Positions 9,259-16,983 of a stretch of DNA of 39,856 bases are shown here, piece by piece. The notes beneath the pieces are model-generated. The model did no database searches and had not been told where the DNA came from. It was given only the letters and a program-made list of their open reading frames with translations. Where the stretch lies: positions 1-39,856 of the forward strand of contig CAZUMW010000043.1 in the NCBI GenBank assembly GCA_964621615.1, written 5' to 3'. A program made the translations under genes and the position numbers. The DNA comes from CAZUMW01 sp964621615. GTDB taxonomy: Bacteria; Desulfobacterota; WTBG01; CAIYCZ01; CAIRTM01. Positions within the stretch are counted from its first letter, which is position 1. The number at the start of each line of letters is the position of its first letter.

Positions 9259-10557
9259 ATGGACAACACAATCATCTTGGGCGGCGGACTTACAGGTTGC
9301 TGTCTTGCACATTTTCTTAATGAAAAAACACTGATCCTTGAAAAAGAGGAGCGGATCGGCGGGCTGTGCCGCAGCTACTCTCTAAACGAGATCACCTATG
9401 ATATAGGCCCGCATGCGCTTTTTTCAAAAAACAATGAAATACTGTCCCGCATCACCTCTCTCGTACAGGCACACTCACTCAGACGCTCAAATAAAATCTT
9501 CTATAACGGCCGCTTTATCAAATATCCCTTTGAAAACGAGCTCTCGGCACTCGATGATGACGAGCGTGCCTACTGCCTGCAGGAATTTCTCAGCAATCCC
9601 TATGAAGGCTATCCGCCGGAAAATATGCTGCAGTTTTTTCTCAAAACATTCGGAGAGGGAATAACAAGGCTGTACCTTCAGCCGTATAATGAAAAGATAT
9701 GGAAATTTGATCCCTCATTTATGGATCTGCAGATGGTCGAGCGCATACCGAAGCCTCCGAAAGAGGATGTCATTAAGTCCGCCCGCGGCATAGAAACAGA
9801 AGGCTACACACATCAGCTCTATTTTTATTACCCTGAATCGGGCGGCATAGAGCAGCTCATCCATAGCCTTGTCAAGCGCTCTGAAGACAAATCAACCTTT
9901 GTAAACCCGGTGACGATAACATCGATAGCCAAAAAAGGCAGCACATGGTCGATCAAAACTGATCAGGGCACATTCGAGGGGAAACGCCTCATAAACTGTA
10001 TGCCGCTTCATGAGCTGTGTTCATGTCTTGATACACCTCCTTCTGTGCAGCAGGCCCTGGATGCGCTCCTTTTCAATTCAATTCACATTGTAATTCTGCA
10101 GACAAAGGAAGACCGCATTGGAAATAATTTTGCCCTCTACTGTGCCGACAGTGATGTTATCTTTCACCGCTTGTCTAAAATCAATTTTCTCGGCGAGCAC
10201 TACCGCCTAAAAAACGGGGGCTCAACAATCATGGCCGAGATAACATACCGCCCGGGCAGCTATCTTGAAACAATAAGTCCCGCTGATATACAGGAGCGCG
10301 TGCTGAATGATCTTGATCGTCTCGGCCTTGTTCATAAAACTGATGTTTTTGACTGCAAAACACACACATTCACTTATGCTTATGTTATTTACGATCTGCA
10401 CCACAGAAAAAACACCGACATTGTTCTTGACTATCTGCGCAATCAGGGAATACACTGCTGCGGTCGTTTTGCAGAATTTGAGTATATAAATATGGATGCT
10501 GTCTTTGAGCGAAGCCTCAGGCTCGCAGAGGCGCTTAATGGAGACAAAGATGACTGA
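9259..10557 (+). CDS. FAD-dependent amine-oxidase / UDP-galactopyranose-mutase-like oxidoreductase
   Basis: Flavoprotein of 432 residues with an N-terminal dinucleotide-binding motif ILGGGLTGCCLAHFL (residues 5-19), followed by LEKEERIGGLCRSY, the usual FAD ribose-binding continuation. The body has YDIGPHALFS and a central stretch NEKIWKFDP, resembling protoporphyrinogen-oxidase and UDP-galactopyranose-mutase-like proteins found in polysaccharide clusters. The exact reaction cannot be assigned; redox or redox-neutral isomerisation of a nucleotide sugar or a lipid-linked intermediate is plausible. The stop at 10555-10557 overlaps the start of the next GT2 gene by 8 bases, which indicates translational coupling. 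It opens the rightward core run that ends with the heptose pathway. Confidence 0.8.
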   Translation: MDNTIILGGGLTGCCLAHFLNEKTLILEKEERIGGLCRSYSLNEITYDIGPHALFSKNNEILSRITSLVQAHSLRRSNKIFYNGRFIKYPFENELSALDDDERAYCLQEFLSNPYEGYPPENMLQFFLKTFGEGITRLYLQPYNEKIWKFDPSFMDLQMVERIPKPPKEDVIKSARGIETEGYTHQLYFYYPESGGIEQLIHSLVKRSEDKSTFVNPVTITSIAKKGSTWSIKTDQGTFEGKRLINCMPLHELCSCLDTPPSVQQALDALLFNSIHIVILQTKEDRIGNNFALYCADSDVIFHRLSKINFLGEHYRLKNGGSTIMAEITYRPGSYLETISPADIQERVLNDLDRLGLVHKTDVFDCKTHTFTYAYVIYDLHHRKNTDIVLDYLRNQGIHCCGRFAEFEYINMDAVFERSLRLAEALNGDKDD

Positions 10558-11248
10558 TGTGCTGCTTATTTCCATTGTCATGCCGAGCTATAATGAGGAG
10601 CAGGCAGTCGGAGTCGTGCTCGATGATATTACACGACATGGAGCGTCGTTTAACAAAGAAATTATTCTGGTAGACAGCAGCACCGACAGAACAGCAGAGA
10701 TAGCACAGGATAAAGGTGCTGCAGTTATACAGACCCCCCCGGCCGGCCACGGGGCTGCTCTTCGGCAGGGTCTTTCTGCTGCACGCGGCGATATCATCAT
10801 TACCGCCGACTGCGACAACACCTATCCTATGGAATATATTCCAAAGCTCATACATATAATACAAAATGAACCGGTTGATTTGATATCATGCAACAGGCTG
10901 ACCGCACGCCTGAGAAAAGAAATGCCCTTTTCCAACAAAGTAGCGAATAAGCTTTTTGCGCTCCTCGTCCGTGTTTTATACGGTATAGCCGTACGGGATG
11001 TCGCCACCGGCATGTTCTGTCTAACCAGGAAACTGCGCGATACGATTATTCTGGAAAACAACCTCACCGTTCCGATCGAGCTGATTATTAAAACGCATCT
11101 TGCCGGGTTCAGACAAAAAGAGATCAATATCCCCTACAATGTCCGTATAGGGGACGTAACGCTCAGGAAATGGACATGCGGCATAGCGGCTCTGAAATGC
11201 ATATTCAATTACCGTTTCAAACTCGATATCGATCCCCGGAAAATGTAG
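10550..11248 (+). CDS. GT2 family glycosyltransferase, first of two paralogues
   Basis: GT-A fold transferase of 232 residues with SIVMPSYNEEQ near the N terminus, VDSSTDRT near residue 41 and an acidic DXD motif in ADCDNTYP (D87, D89). The ATG at 10550 is preferred over in-frame starts at 10496 and 10538, because GGAG at 10540-10543 stands six bases before it and the protein then begins right at the fold. It overlaps the upstream flavoprotein gene by 8 bases. The protein is very similar to the one at 12658-13356, about half of positions by eye, with blocks such as KEMPFSNK, RIGDVTL and CIFNYRF shared. The two therefore come from a duplication. The short form without membrane helices suggests polyprenyl-phosphate glycosylation or direct sugar transfer. 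Confidence 0.87.
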   Translation: MTDVLLISIVMPSYNEEQAVGVVLDDITRHGASFNKEIILVDSSTDRTAEIAQDKGAAVIQTPPAGHGAALRQGLSAARGDIIITADCDNTYPMEYIPKLIHIIQNEPVDLISCNRLTARLRKEMPFSNKVANKLFALLVRVLYGIAVRDVATGMFCLTRKLRDTIILENNLTVPIELIIKTHLAGFRQKEINIPYNVRIGDVTLRKWTCGIAALKCIFNYRFKLDIDPRKM

Positions 11249-11279
11249 CCTGCCGCGCGTTAGCGTCAGCGGAGGCGGG

Positions 11280-11309
11280 CTGGATACCCCGGACAGGCCG
11301 GGGTATGAC
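11280..11309. repeat. REP-like palindrome, variant 1
   Basis: A 9-base perfect stem, ATACCCCGG at 11284-11292 and CCGGGGTAT at 11298-11306, surrounds a 5-base loop. The outer frame reads CTGG before and GAC after the stem, so on the minus strand it is GTC-stem-CCAG. The same frame flanks different stems at 18735-18764 and 29650-29679. A terminator role for the preceding GT2 gene is unlikely because no T tract follows. Confidence 0.6.
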
Positions 11310-11440
11310 TAAAAAACAACTTGTGAATATTAAAAAAAGCGGACAAAGCGATACCGTTCACGCCGATTGAAAAAACTTTTATTTTTTGAATTCAATTACG
11401 ACACAGCCTCTTATCCATATGATCCGGAATTTTTTCCGCG

Positions 11441-11660
11441 GTGGGAAATTGAACTACCACCGGCTACAAGCCGGTGGATTCAGTTTTACCGACGTGTCGG
11501 GACTAAAGGAAAAACACATAACTACAAAAATTCTCCTGAGGGTAAGCACCCTATACGAACAGCACGTTCTGAGCCAATAATCATTCTTCGCCTATCGAAG
11601 ATCCCGACGGCATATCGGGGAAGGCGAGGGTTTTAAACCCCGAAGGAGACAATAACATTT
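11441..11660. mobile_element. IS200/IS605-like palindromic relic without transposase
   Basis: Two non-coding ends frame a 220-base segment. The left end has a perfect hairpin, CCACCGGCT and AGCCGGTGG around ACA (11457-11477), after GAAATTGAACTA. The right end has a nested hairpin (11586-11629, outer stem CTTCGCCT with AGGCGAGG, inner TCCCGA with TCGGGG) followed by GGGTTT/AAACCC at 11628-11640 and CGAAGGAGACAATAA. Subterminal hairpins of this kind are typical of IS200/IS605 elements and their deletion derivatives (palindrome-associated elements). No Y1 transposase or TnpB is present, and the open frames inside are short and lack homology I recognise. It sits between two genes of the core run. 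Exact borders are estimates. Confidence 0.45.
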
Positions 11661-11696
11661 CGACACAGCTACACTGTCGGGGAAGCATCATATAAA

Positions 11697-12665
11697 ATGG
11701 ATGATACGCGTTACGCTCAAAAAATAAAGGAATACCTGATCGATGTGCCCTGTAATCTGTGCGGTGCGACGTCGGCAGCGGTTGTTTATAAAGCACGGTA
11801 CGATTTTGACGATCCTGCAGAAGAGGTGCTGTCCCGTTTCAGATCCCATGGCGGTGACATGCTTTTTGATCAGGTTGTTCGCTGTAAACACTGCGGTCTT
11901 GTTTTTGTGAGCCCCCGCATGGGCGAAGATGTAATCCTGAATGAATACAGCAGCGCAAATATTCACGGATACCGCGAACAGTTTGTTTCTCAAAATGAAG
12001 GCCGTGAGCGTGCCTTTGAGCGCTTCATAAAACCGCTTAACAAACGCTGCCCCGCTAAAGGAAGGTTGCTTGATGTTGGCACAGCAGGCGGCACATTCCC
12101 TGCCATTGCCCAAAAATACGGCTGGGAGGTGTACGGATGCGAGCCGAACCGCTGGTTCTGCACCTGGGCAAAAGAGAACTACGGGCTGCATATCGACTGC
12201 GGAACTCTTTTTGAGCAGCAGTATAAAAATGAATACTTTGATGTGATAACCCTTTTTGATGTCATCGAACATGTGCCTGACCCGGCATCCCTGCTGGATA
12301 AATGCAACCGGCTTCTCAAACCGGGCGGACTGCTGGTGGTTACATACCCTGATATCGGAAGCTGGATTGCCCGCATCATGGGAAGGCGATGGGTATTTCT
12401 CATGTCCGTACATCTGTATTATTTCACTCGCCGCACGGCTTCGGCAATGCTTGACAAAACAGGGTTTACCGTGAAAAATATTTCACCGCACATACAGACG
12501 CTGCGGCTTGGCTATATTGTCTACCGGCTTCAAACATACAGCATGTTTTTACATAAGGCAGGAACATTATTTGCCGATATTTTTCACGCAGGAAATCTTA
12601 TGGCGCCGTACTGGGTCGGCATTAACTGTATAACAGCTCAGAAAAGCAGGAGTGTACATGACTGA
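11697..12665 (+). CDS. Class I SAM-dependent methyltransferase with N-terminal Cys4 motif
   Basis: Methyltransferase of 322 residues. An N-terminal zinc-ribbon-like segment has CNLCG (residues 18-22) and CKHCG (62-66), an arrangement common in methyltransferases of sugar and glycan clusters. The SAM-binding motif I is LLDVGTAGGTFP near residues 123-135, and a post-motif region DVIEHVPDP follows near residue 190. It probably methylates a nucleotide sugar or nascent glycan in the cytoplasm. The gene overlaps the next GT2 gene by 8 bases, the same geometry as the flavoprotein-GT2 pair upstream. It is separated from that pair by the palindromic relic at 11441-11660. The ATG at 11697 has only a weak ribosome site. 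Confidence 0.85.
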   Translation: MDDTRYAQKIKEYLIDVPCNLCGATSAAVVYKARYDFDDPAEEVLSRFRSHGGDMLFDQVVRCKHCGLVFVSPRMGEDVILNEYSSANIHGYREQFVSQNEGRERAFERFIKPLNKRCPAKGRLLDVGTAGGTFPAIAQKYGWEVYGCEPNRWFCTWAKENYGLHIDCGTLFEQQYKNEYFDVITLFDVIEHVPDPASLLDKCNRLLKPGGLLVVTYPDIGSWIARIMGRRWVFLMSVHLYYFTRRTASAMLDKTGFTVKNISPHIQTLRLGYIVYRLQTYSMFLHKAGTLFADIFHAGNLMAPYWVGINCITAQKSRSVHD

Positions 12666-13356
12666 ACAGCCGACACTTTCAGTGGTCATGCCCAGCTTTA
12701 ACGAAGAACAGGCAATAGGTCCGATGATTGATTCGGTTAAGAAGCATACCGGATCATTTACAACTGAAATCATTGTTGTTGACAGCAGCAAAGACCGCAC
12801 ACCCCAGATTGCAGCCGATAAAGGCGCCCGGGTGATAACACAAAAACCCCGTGGACACGGCATCGCGCTGCGCACCGCTATTAGCGAAGCGCGCAATGAC
12901 ATTATCATTACCACAGATTGCGACAACACTTATCCCATGGACCACATTCCGCGATTGATGAATATGATAACAGCGGATAATTATGATATCATTTCATGCA
13001 ACCGCCTCACTAAAGCGCTGGGCAAAGAAATGCCCTTTTCAAACAAAGCCGCCAACTGGATGTTTGCTTTTCTTGTCCGGAATCTGTACGGCATTCCCGT
13101 TCATGATGTTTCCACCGGAATGTTCTGTATGAAGCGAATTGTGAACGAGTCCATAAATTGGGAAACAAACTATTCATTTCCCTGTGAAATAATTATCCGG
13201 TCCAATCTCGCAGGATTTACATTCACAGAAACGGATATCCCTTACCGCATACGCATCGGCGACGTAACCCTGAACAAATGGCGAAGCGGCAAGGCATATC
13301 TTCGCTGCATATTTAATTACCGGTTTAACTTGAAGATTGATCCGGGGAGAATGTAA
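12658..13356 (+). CDS. GT2 family glycosyltransferase, second paralogue
   Basis: GT-A fold transferase of 232 residues, paralogous to 10550-11248. It has SVVMPSFNEEQ (about residues 8-18), VDSSKDRT and the DXD motif in TDCDNTYP (D87, D89), all at the same positions as in the paralogue. The ATG at 12658 is chosen over a GTG at 12652 because AGGAG lies just upstream at the right distance. It overlaps the methyltransferase gene by 8 bases. Two similar enzymes in one run suggest successive transfers of related sugars, or one for the plain and one for the modified sugar. Directly after the stop, the 850-base repeat block begins, which interrupts the otherwise tight operon. Confidence 0.87.
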   Translation: MTEQPTLSVVMPSFNEEQAIGPMIDSVKKHTGSFTTEIIVVDSSKDRTPQIAADKGARVITQKPRGHGIALRTAISEARNDIIITTDCDNTYPMDHIPRLMNMITADNYDIISCNRLTKALGKEMPFSNKAANWMFAFLVRNLYGIPVHDVSTGMFCMKRIVNESINWETNYSFPCEIIIRSNLAGFTFTETDIPYRIRIGDVTLNKWRSGKAYLRCIFNYRFNLKIDPGRM

Positions 13357-13382
13357 CTTTTTAGCATTCAGCAAACAAAAAA

Positions 13383-14086
13383 ATGCGAATAGCTTCCCGG
13401 TTAACTCATGAAACGTACCCGTACACAGCGAAGCGGTACACGTTAGCGTACACGAAAAGAAAGACGTGAGGAAAAACCGAGTACGTGAACGGGTACGGGT
13501 ACGGGTACGGAACAGGCGAGAAAGGCAGCAGGTAGATGTTATCTGTTAACAAACAAAGGGCGAAATGCGAATAGCTTCCCGGTTAACTCATGAAACGTAC
13601 CCGTACACAGCAAAGCGGTACACGTTAGCGTACACGAAAAAAAGGCGTGAAGAAAAACCGGGTACGTGAACGGCAACGGTTACGGAACAGGCGAGAAAGA
13701 CAGCAGGTAGATGTTATCTGTTAGCAAACAAAAAAATGCGAATAGCTTCCCGGTTAACTCATGAAACGTACCCGTACACAGCAAAGCGGTACACGTTAGC
13801 GTACACGAAAAAAAGGCGTGAAGAAAAACCGAGTACGTGAACGGGTACGGAACAGGCGAGAAAGGCAACAGGTAGATGTTATCTCTTAGCAAACAAAGGG
13901 CGAAATGCGAATAGCTTCCCGGTTAACTCATGAGACGTACCCGTACACAGCAAAGCGGTACACGTTAGCGTACACGAAAAGAAAGACGTGAGGAAAAACC
14001 GGGTACGTGAACGGGTACGGGTACGGGTACGGAACAGGCGAGAAAGACAGCATGTAGATGTTATCTGTTAGCAAACAAAGGGGAAA
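13383..14086 (+). repeat. Family A tandem array, four units of 169-182 bases
   Basis: Four consecutive imperfect copies begin at 13383, 13565, 13736 and 13905, with lengths 182, 171, 169 and 182 bases. Each opens with ATGCGAATAGCTTCCCGG, continues through GTACCCGTACACAGC and GCGGTACACG, and ends with GAACGG-type hexamers before GGAACAGGCGAG. Units 1 and 4 carry three GGGTAC hexamers, unit 3 has one, and unit 2 has a degenerate form, so hexamer number explains most of the length difference. The units contain complementary GTAC-rich halves and could fold. There is no spacer-repeat structure as in CRISPR and no conserved reading frame. Partial copies occur at 18661-18695, 18955-19042 (inverted), about 19119-19155, 39107-39266 and 39636-39856. 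Confidence 0.9.
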
Positions 14087-14128
14087 ATGCTAAAAGCTAA
14101 TAGCTGGCAGCTAACAGCTAAATACTGG
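14087..14128. repeat. Family B repeat left of four-helix-bundle gene 1
   Basis: A block of iterated AGCTAA/TAGCTG words (GCTAAAAGCTAATAGCTGG, then CAGCTAACAGCTAAA) directly follows the last family A unit. A related block lies on the other side of the four-helix-bundle gene at 14588-14622, so gene 1 is bracketed by family B sequence. Confidence 0.6.
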
Positions 14129-14207
14129 TCCGGCATCTGTTATCTTAAGAGACGAAATAGGTGAAATGCTACAGCTGCTATCTCGCCATTCTTAGAAAGA
14201 ATACTAT

Positions 14208-14579
14208 ATGCGCGATTTCATAGACTTGAAAGTTTGGCAAAAGGCTCATCAGTGGGTTCTGGAAATTTATCGCGTCAGTAAAACGTTTCCTTCAGAGGAA
14301 CGGTACGGCCTGACCAATCAGCTTCGCCGATCAGCCTCTTCGGTGTCAGCGAACATTGCAGAAGGATGTGACCGAAAAAGTGAAAAAGAATTTGCAAGCT
14401 TTCTTAACATTGCAGCAGGGTCAGCAAGCGAGGCCGAATATCAAACTATGCTGGCTAGCGATCTTGGCTATATTAACAAAGCCGTTTATGAACAGCTCAA
14501 AGGTGAGGCCGAAGAAATAAAAAAATGCTTAACACCTTTTTACAAAAACTGGATCCTTCAAAATAAAAAAAACAGTTAA
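14208..14579 (+). CDS. Four-helix-bundle protein (S23 / 23S rRNA IVP family), copy 1
   Basis: Small cytoplasmic four-helix-bundle protein of 123 residues, TIGR02436 type. Family hallmarks are present in order: LKVWQKAHQ near the N terminus, KTFPSEERYGLT (about residues 26-37), QLRRSASSV, ANIAEG (about 48-53) and FLNIAAGSASEAEYQ (about 65-79). The family was first found in intervening sequences of 23S rRNA genes and is related in fold to the Avd protein of diversity-generating retroelements; its molecular role is poorly known. No rRNA or reverse transcriptase gene is nearby. The gene lies between a GT2 and an epimerase gene, inside about 1.25 kb of repeats, and interrupts an otherwise dense operon. 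The start ATG at 14208 matches the family start. A second member is at 39203-39628. Confidence 0.92.
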   Translation: MRDFIDLKVWQKAHQWVLEIYRVSKTFPSEERYGLTNQLRRSASSVSANIAEGCDRKSEKEFASFLNIAAGSASEAEYQTMLASDLGYINKAVYEQLKGEAEEIKKCLTPFYKNWILQNKKNS

Positions 14580-14587
14580 CACCAAAT

Positions 14588-14622
14588 AACTAACAGCTAA
14601 TTGCTAATAGCTAACGGCTAAT
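14588..14622. repeat. Family B repeat right of four-helix-bundle gene 1
   Basis: The stretch CTAACAGCTAATTGC followed by TAATAGCTAACGGCTAAT fills the space between the four-helix-bundle gene and the epimerase gene. Translation of the epimerase starts at the ATG at 14631, just past the repeat, so the repeat forms its leader and no Shine-Dalgarno sequence is visible. Confidence 0.6.
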
Positions 14623-14630
14623 AATTGCTT

Positions 14631-15584
14631 ATGTCCCTCCTCGTCACCGGCGGAGCCGGATTTATCGGCAGCCATCTTATTGATGCGCTTATTGAAAGCG
14701 GAAACACCGTTGTGTGCATAGATGACCTTAGCCTCGGCACGCTGGATAACATTTCCCACCATATGGAAAACCCGCATTTCACATTTATCAAACAAAATCT
14801 GCTTGACACCGAAAAGCTGAACAGCGTGTTTGCAGAATATTCGTTTCAGCATGTATTTCATATGGCGGCAAATTCAGATATTCAGGAAGGAGCGCGCAAT
14901 CTGCAGGTTGACCTCGACAAAACCTTCATGACCACTTTCTCAACGCTCTCCTGCATGCGTAACCACGGCGTGAAAAATATTGTTTTCGCTTCCAGTTCGG
15001 CCATATACGGTGAGCATACAGAGCTGCTTCATGAAAACAGCGGGCCCCTTTTACCAATATCTTTCTACGGTGCCGCAAAGCTCAGCGCCGAGGCGTATAT
15101 TTCCGCTTTTTGTGAAAACTTCGGTATGCGCTCATGGATTTTCCGCTTTCCTAATGTGGTGGGAGAGCGATCAACCCATGGTGCCATGTACGATTTCATT
15201 CACCGTCTGGAAAATAATTCCGCCGAGCTCACAATCCTCGGAGACGGCACTCAAAATAAACCATACCTATATGTAAAAGATTTGATAGAGGGTATCCTTT
15301 TTGCCTGGGGAAACGCCGCAGATTCAGTCAACTGCTTTAACCTTGGCGTAGATGACTCAACAACCGTAACAACCATCGCCAGGATTGTCTGTGAGGAAAT
15401 GGGGCATTCCGAGGTCAGCTTCATCTATACCGGCGGCGACAGAGGCTGGATCGGCGATGTGCCGTCTTTCCGGTACAGTCTCGATAAAATACATTCGCTC
15501 GGGTGGAAAGCCCGCCGCAGCTCGGATGATGCAGTACGTCATGCAGTGAGAGCTGAACTTAAGCGGCTGAAAGGTGTCTTATGA
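14631..15584 (+). CDS. NAD-dependent epimerase/dehydratase (extended SDR), nucleotide-sugar type
   Basis: Extended short-chain dehydrogenase of 317 residues. It has the Rossmann motif VTGGAGFIGSHL (from residue 5), the Ser motif ASSSAIYGE (about 117-125) and the catalytic pair in YGAAK (Y146, K150). The overall pattern resembles UDP-glucose 4-epimerase-like enzymes. The position directly before the GDP-heptose genes, with an ATGA overlap (15581-15584) to the fused HddC-GmhB gene, suggests that it acts on the GDP-heptose or another nucleotide sugar used with it. Epimerase or dehydratase activity cannot be told apart from the motifs. The ATG at 14631 is chosen over a TTG at 14625 because the latter lies in repeat sequence. 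Confidence 0.85.
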   Translation: MSLLVTGGAGFIGSHLIDALIESGNTVVCIDDLSLGTLDNISHHMENPHFTFIKQNLLDTEKLNSVFAEYSFQHVFHMAANSDIQEGARNLQVDLDKTFMTTFSTLSCMRNHGVKNIVFASSSAIYGEHTELLHENSGPLLPISFYGAAKLSAEAYISAFCENFGMRSWIFRFPNVVGERSTHGAMYDFIHRLENNSAELTILGDGTQNKPYLYVKDLIEGILFAWGNAADSVNCFNLGVDDSTTVTTIARIVCEEMGHSEVSFIYTGGDRGWIGDVPSFRYSLDKIHSLGWKARRSSDDAVRHAVRAELKRLKGVL

Positions 15585-16879
15585 AGGCGGTCATTGTTGC
15601 CGGCGGAAAGGGCACCCGTATCGCATCAGTTGCAAGTGAAATTCCTAAGCCTCTGGTTCCGATAGGCAGCATTCCTCTGCTTGAACATCAGATCAACCTG
15701 CTGAAGCAATCCAATATTACCGATGTCATTATCATAACCGGCCATCTCGGTCACTGTATTCATAATTATTTCAAAGACGGATCATCATGGGACATTCCTG
15801 TCACCTGCTTCCAGGAACCTGCACCGCTTGGTACCACCGGCGGGATTAAAGAAATCGAAGGCTCTCTGACAGATGATTTTCTTGTTCTGTTCGGGGATGT
15901 GATGATCAACATGGATATAGACCGTTTCATCACATTCCATTTTCAGAAAAAAAGCCTGTGCACACTTGCCGTTCACCCGAACGATCACCCCTATGACAGC
16001 GATCTGGTCGACATGGATCAAACCGGCCGCATTACGGCCTTTTACCCCAAACCCCATGACCGGAATTCATGGTACCGGAACCTTGTCAATGCCGGCATGT
16101 TTATTATGAGTCGTTCAGCATTGCAACATGTTACCAGAGGCGTTAAGGCTGATTTCGGACGCGATATATTTCCGCAGCTCCCAATAAAGCTTCCCATGTA
16201 CGGATATAACACCGCCGAATATATGAAAGATGTCGGAACACCGCAGCGGCTTTCCGAGGTAAACGGAGACTGGGCATCCGGTAAGATTACCCGCATGAAC
16301 CGCCGAAGGAAAAGGCCTGCTGTTTTTCTTGACCGTGACGGCGTAATAAACAAAGAGGTCGATCTGCTTCATCGGGTAGACGATTTTGAGCTTCTTCCGG
16401 GCGTTGCAGAAGCCATACGCAGCATCAACCTGTCCGAATATCTCGCTGTCGTTATCACAAATCAGCCTGTTATTGCACGAAACCTGTGCTCAACAGACGA
16501 ACTGAACAATATCCATAATAAAATGGAAACGCTTCTTGGCCGTGAGCGCGCAAAGCTTGATGGTATTTATTACTGCCCGCATCATCCTGACAGCGGCTAT
16601 CCAGAGGAGAACCCGGACTACAAAATAGCGTGCAGGTGCCGCAAGCCCGATATCGGCCTGATCGAGCAGGCAGCTGCAGATTTTAACATTGATTTAAACA
16701 GATCATTTTTTATCGGGGATTCCGAACGCGATATACGCTGCGGCGAGAATGCCGGCCTGACCACAATAGGATTGAAAACCGGCAAAGGGTGTAAAAACAG
16801 TTCGGCTAAGCCTGATTATATGTTTGATGATCTCCCTGAAGCCGCCCGGTTCATCATATATTTAAATAACAAAATATGA
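15581..16879 (+). CDS. Fused heptose-1-phosphate guanylyltransferase (HddC) and heptose bisphosphate phosphatase (GmhB)
   Basis: Bifunctional protein of 432 residues. Residues 1 to about 235 form a nucleotidyltransferase with VIVAGGKGTRIAS at the start, KPLVPIGS near residue 23 and DVGTP near 215, as in HddC and mannose-1-phosphate guanylyltransferases. Residues from about 246 form a HAD phosphatase: FLDRDGVINKE with the nucleophile Asp, then VVITNQP, the Cys/His metal-binding segment YYCPHHPDS...CRCRKP and GDSERDIRCG, as in GmhB. The phosphatase would remove the C7 phosphate of heptose 1,7-bisphosphate, and the transferase would make GDP-heptose. The enzymes act consecutively, so fusion makes sense. 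The gene overlaps the epimerase gene by 4 bases (ATGA). Separate genes are the common state. A nucleotide other than GTP cannot be excluded. Confidence 0.88.
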   Translation: MKAVIVAGGKGTRIASVASEIPKPLVPIGSIPLLEHQINLLKQSNITDVIIITGHLGHCIHNYFKDGSSWDIPVTCFQEPAPLGTTGGIKEIEGSLTDDFLVLFGDVMINMDIDRFITFHFQKKSLCTLAVHPNDHPYDSDLVDMDQTGRITAFYPKPHDRNSWYRNLVNAGMFIMSRSALQHVTRGVKADFGRDIFPQLPIKLPMYGYNTAEYMKDVGTPQRLSEVNGDWASGKITRMNRRRKRPAVFLDRDGVINKEVDLLHRVDDFELLPGVAEAIRSINLSEYLAVVITNQPVIARNLCSTDELNNIHNKMETLLGRERAKLDGIYYCPHHPDSGYPEENPDYKIACRCRKPDIGLIEQAAADFNIDLNRSFFIGDSERDIRCGENAGLTTIGLKTGKGCKNSSAKPDYMFDDLPEAARFIIYLNNKI

Positions 16880-16983
16880 TGAACCTTTGCTCAAATCTGC
16901 CGATACTATCAGAACATATACATTCCATGAAAAAGATGGTATAGTTTTTTTAGACATGTAAAAATCGTAAAACAGCCGAAATA

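Noticed and set aside
10734..10740. C7 tract in the GT2 gene as a phase-variation site
   Set aside because: Seven bases is near the length expected from proline-type codons in this composition; kept only as a side note to the longer tracts.
11367..11636. Open frames inside the IS-like relic
   Set aside because: They cross the hairpin ends and show no transposase or TnpB motif. The segment is treated as non-coding.
13680..13892. Open frame of 70 codons on the minus strand in the family A array
   Set aside because: It is a reading of the repeat itself. Unit lengths of 182 and 169 are not multiples of three, so the frame is not kept along the array.
13383..14086. CRISPR array
   Set aside because: Units are 169-182 bases long, similar along their whole length, and without unique spacers; no cas genes are present.
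14208..14579. Avd protein of a diversity-generating retroelement
   Set aside because: The fold family is related, but no reverse transcriptase and no template/variable repeat pair were seen in the window.
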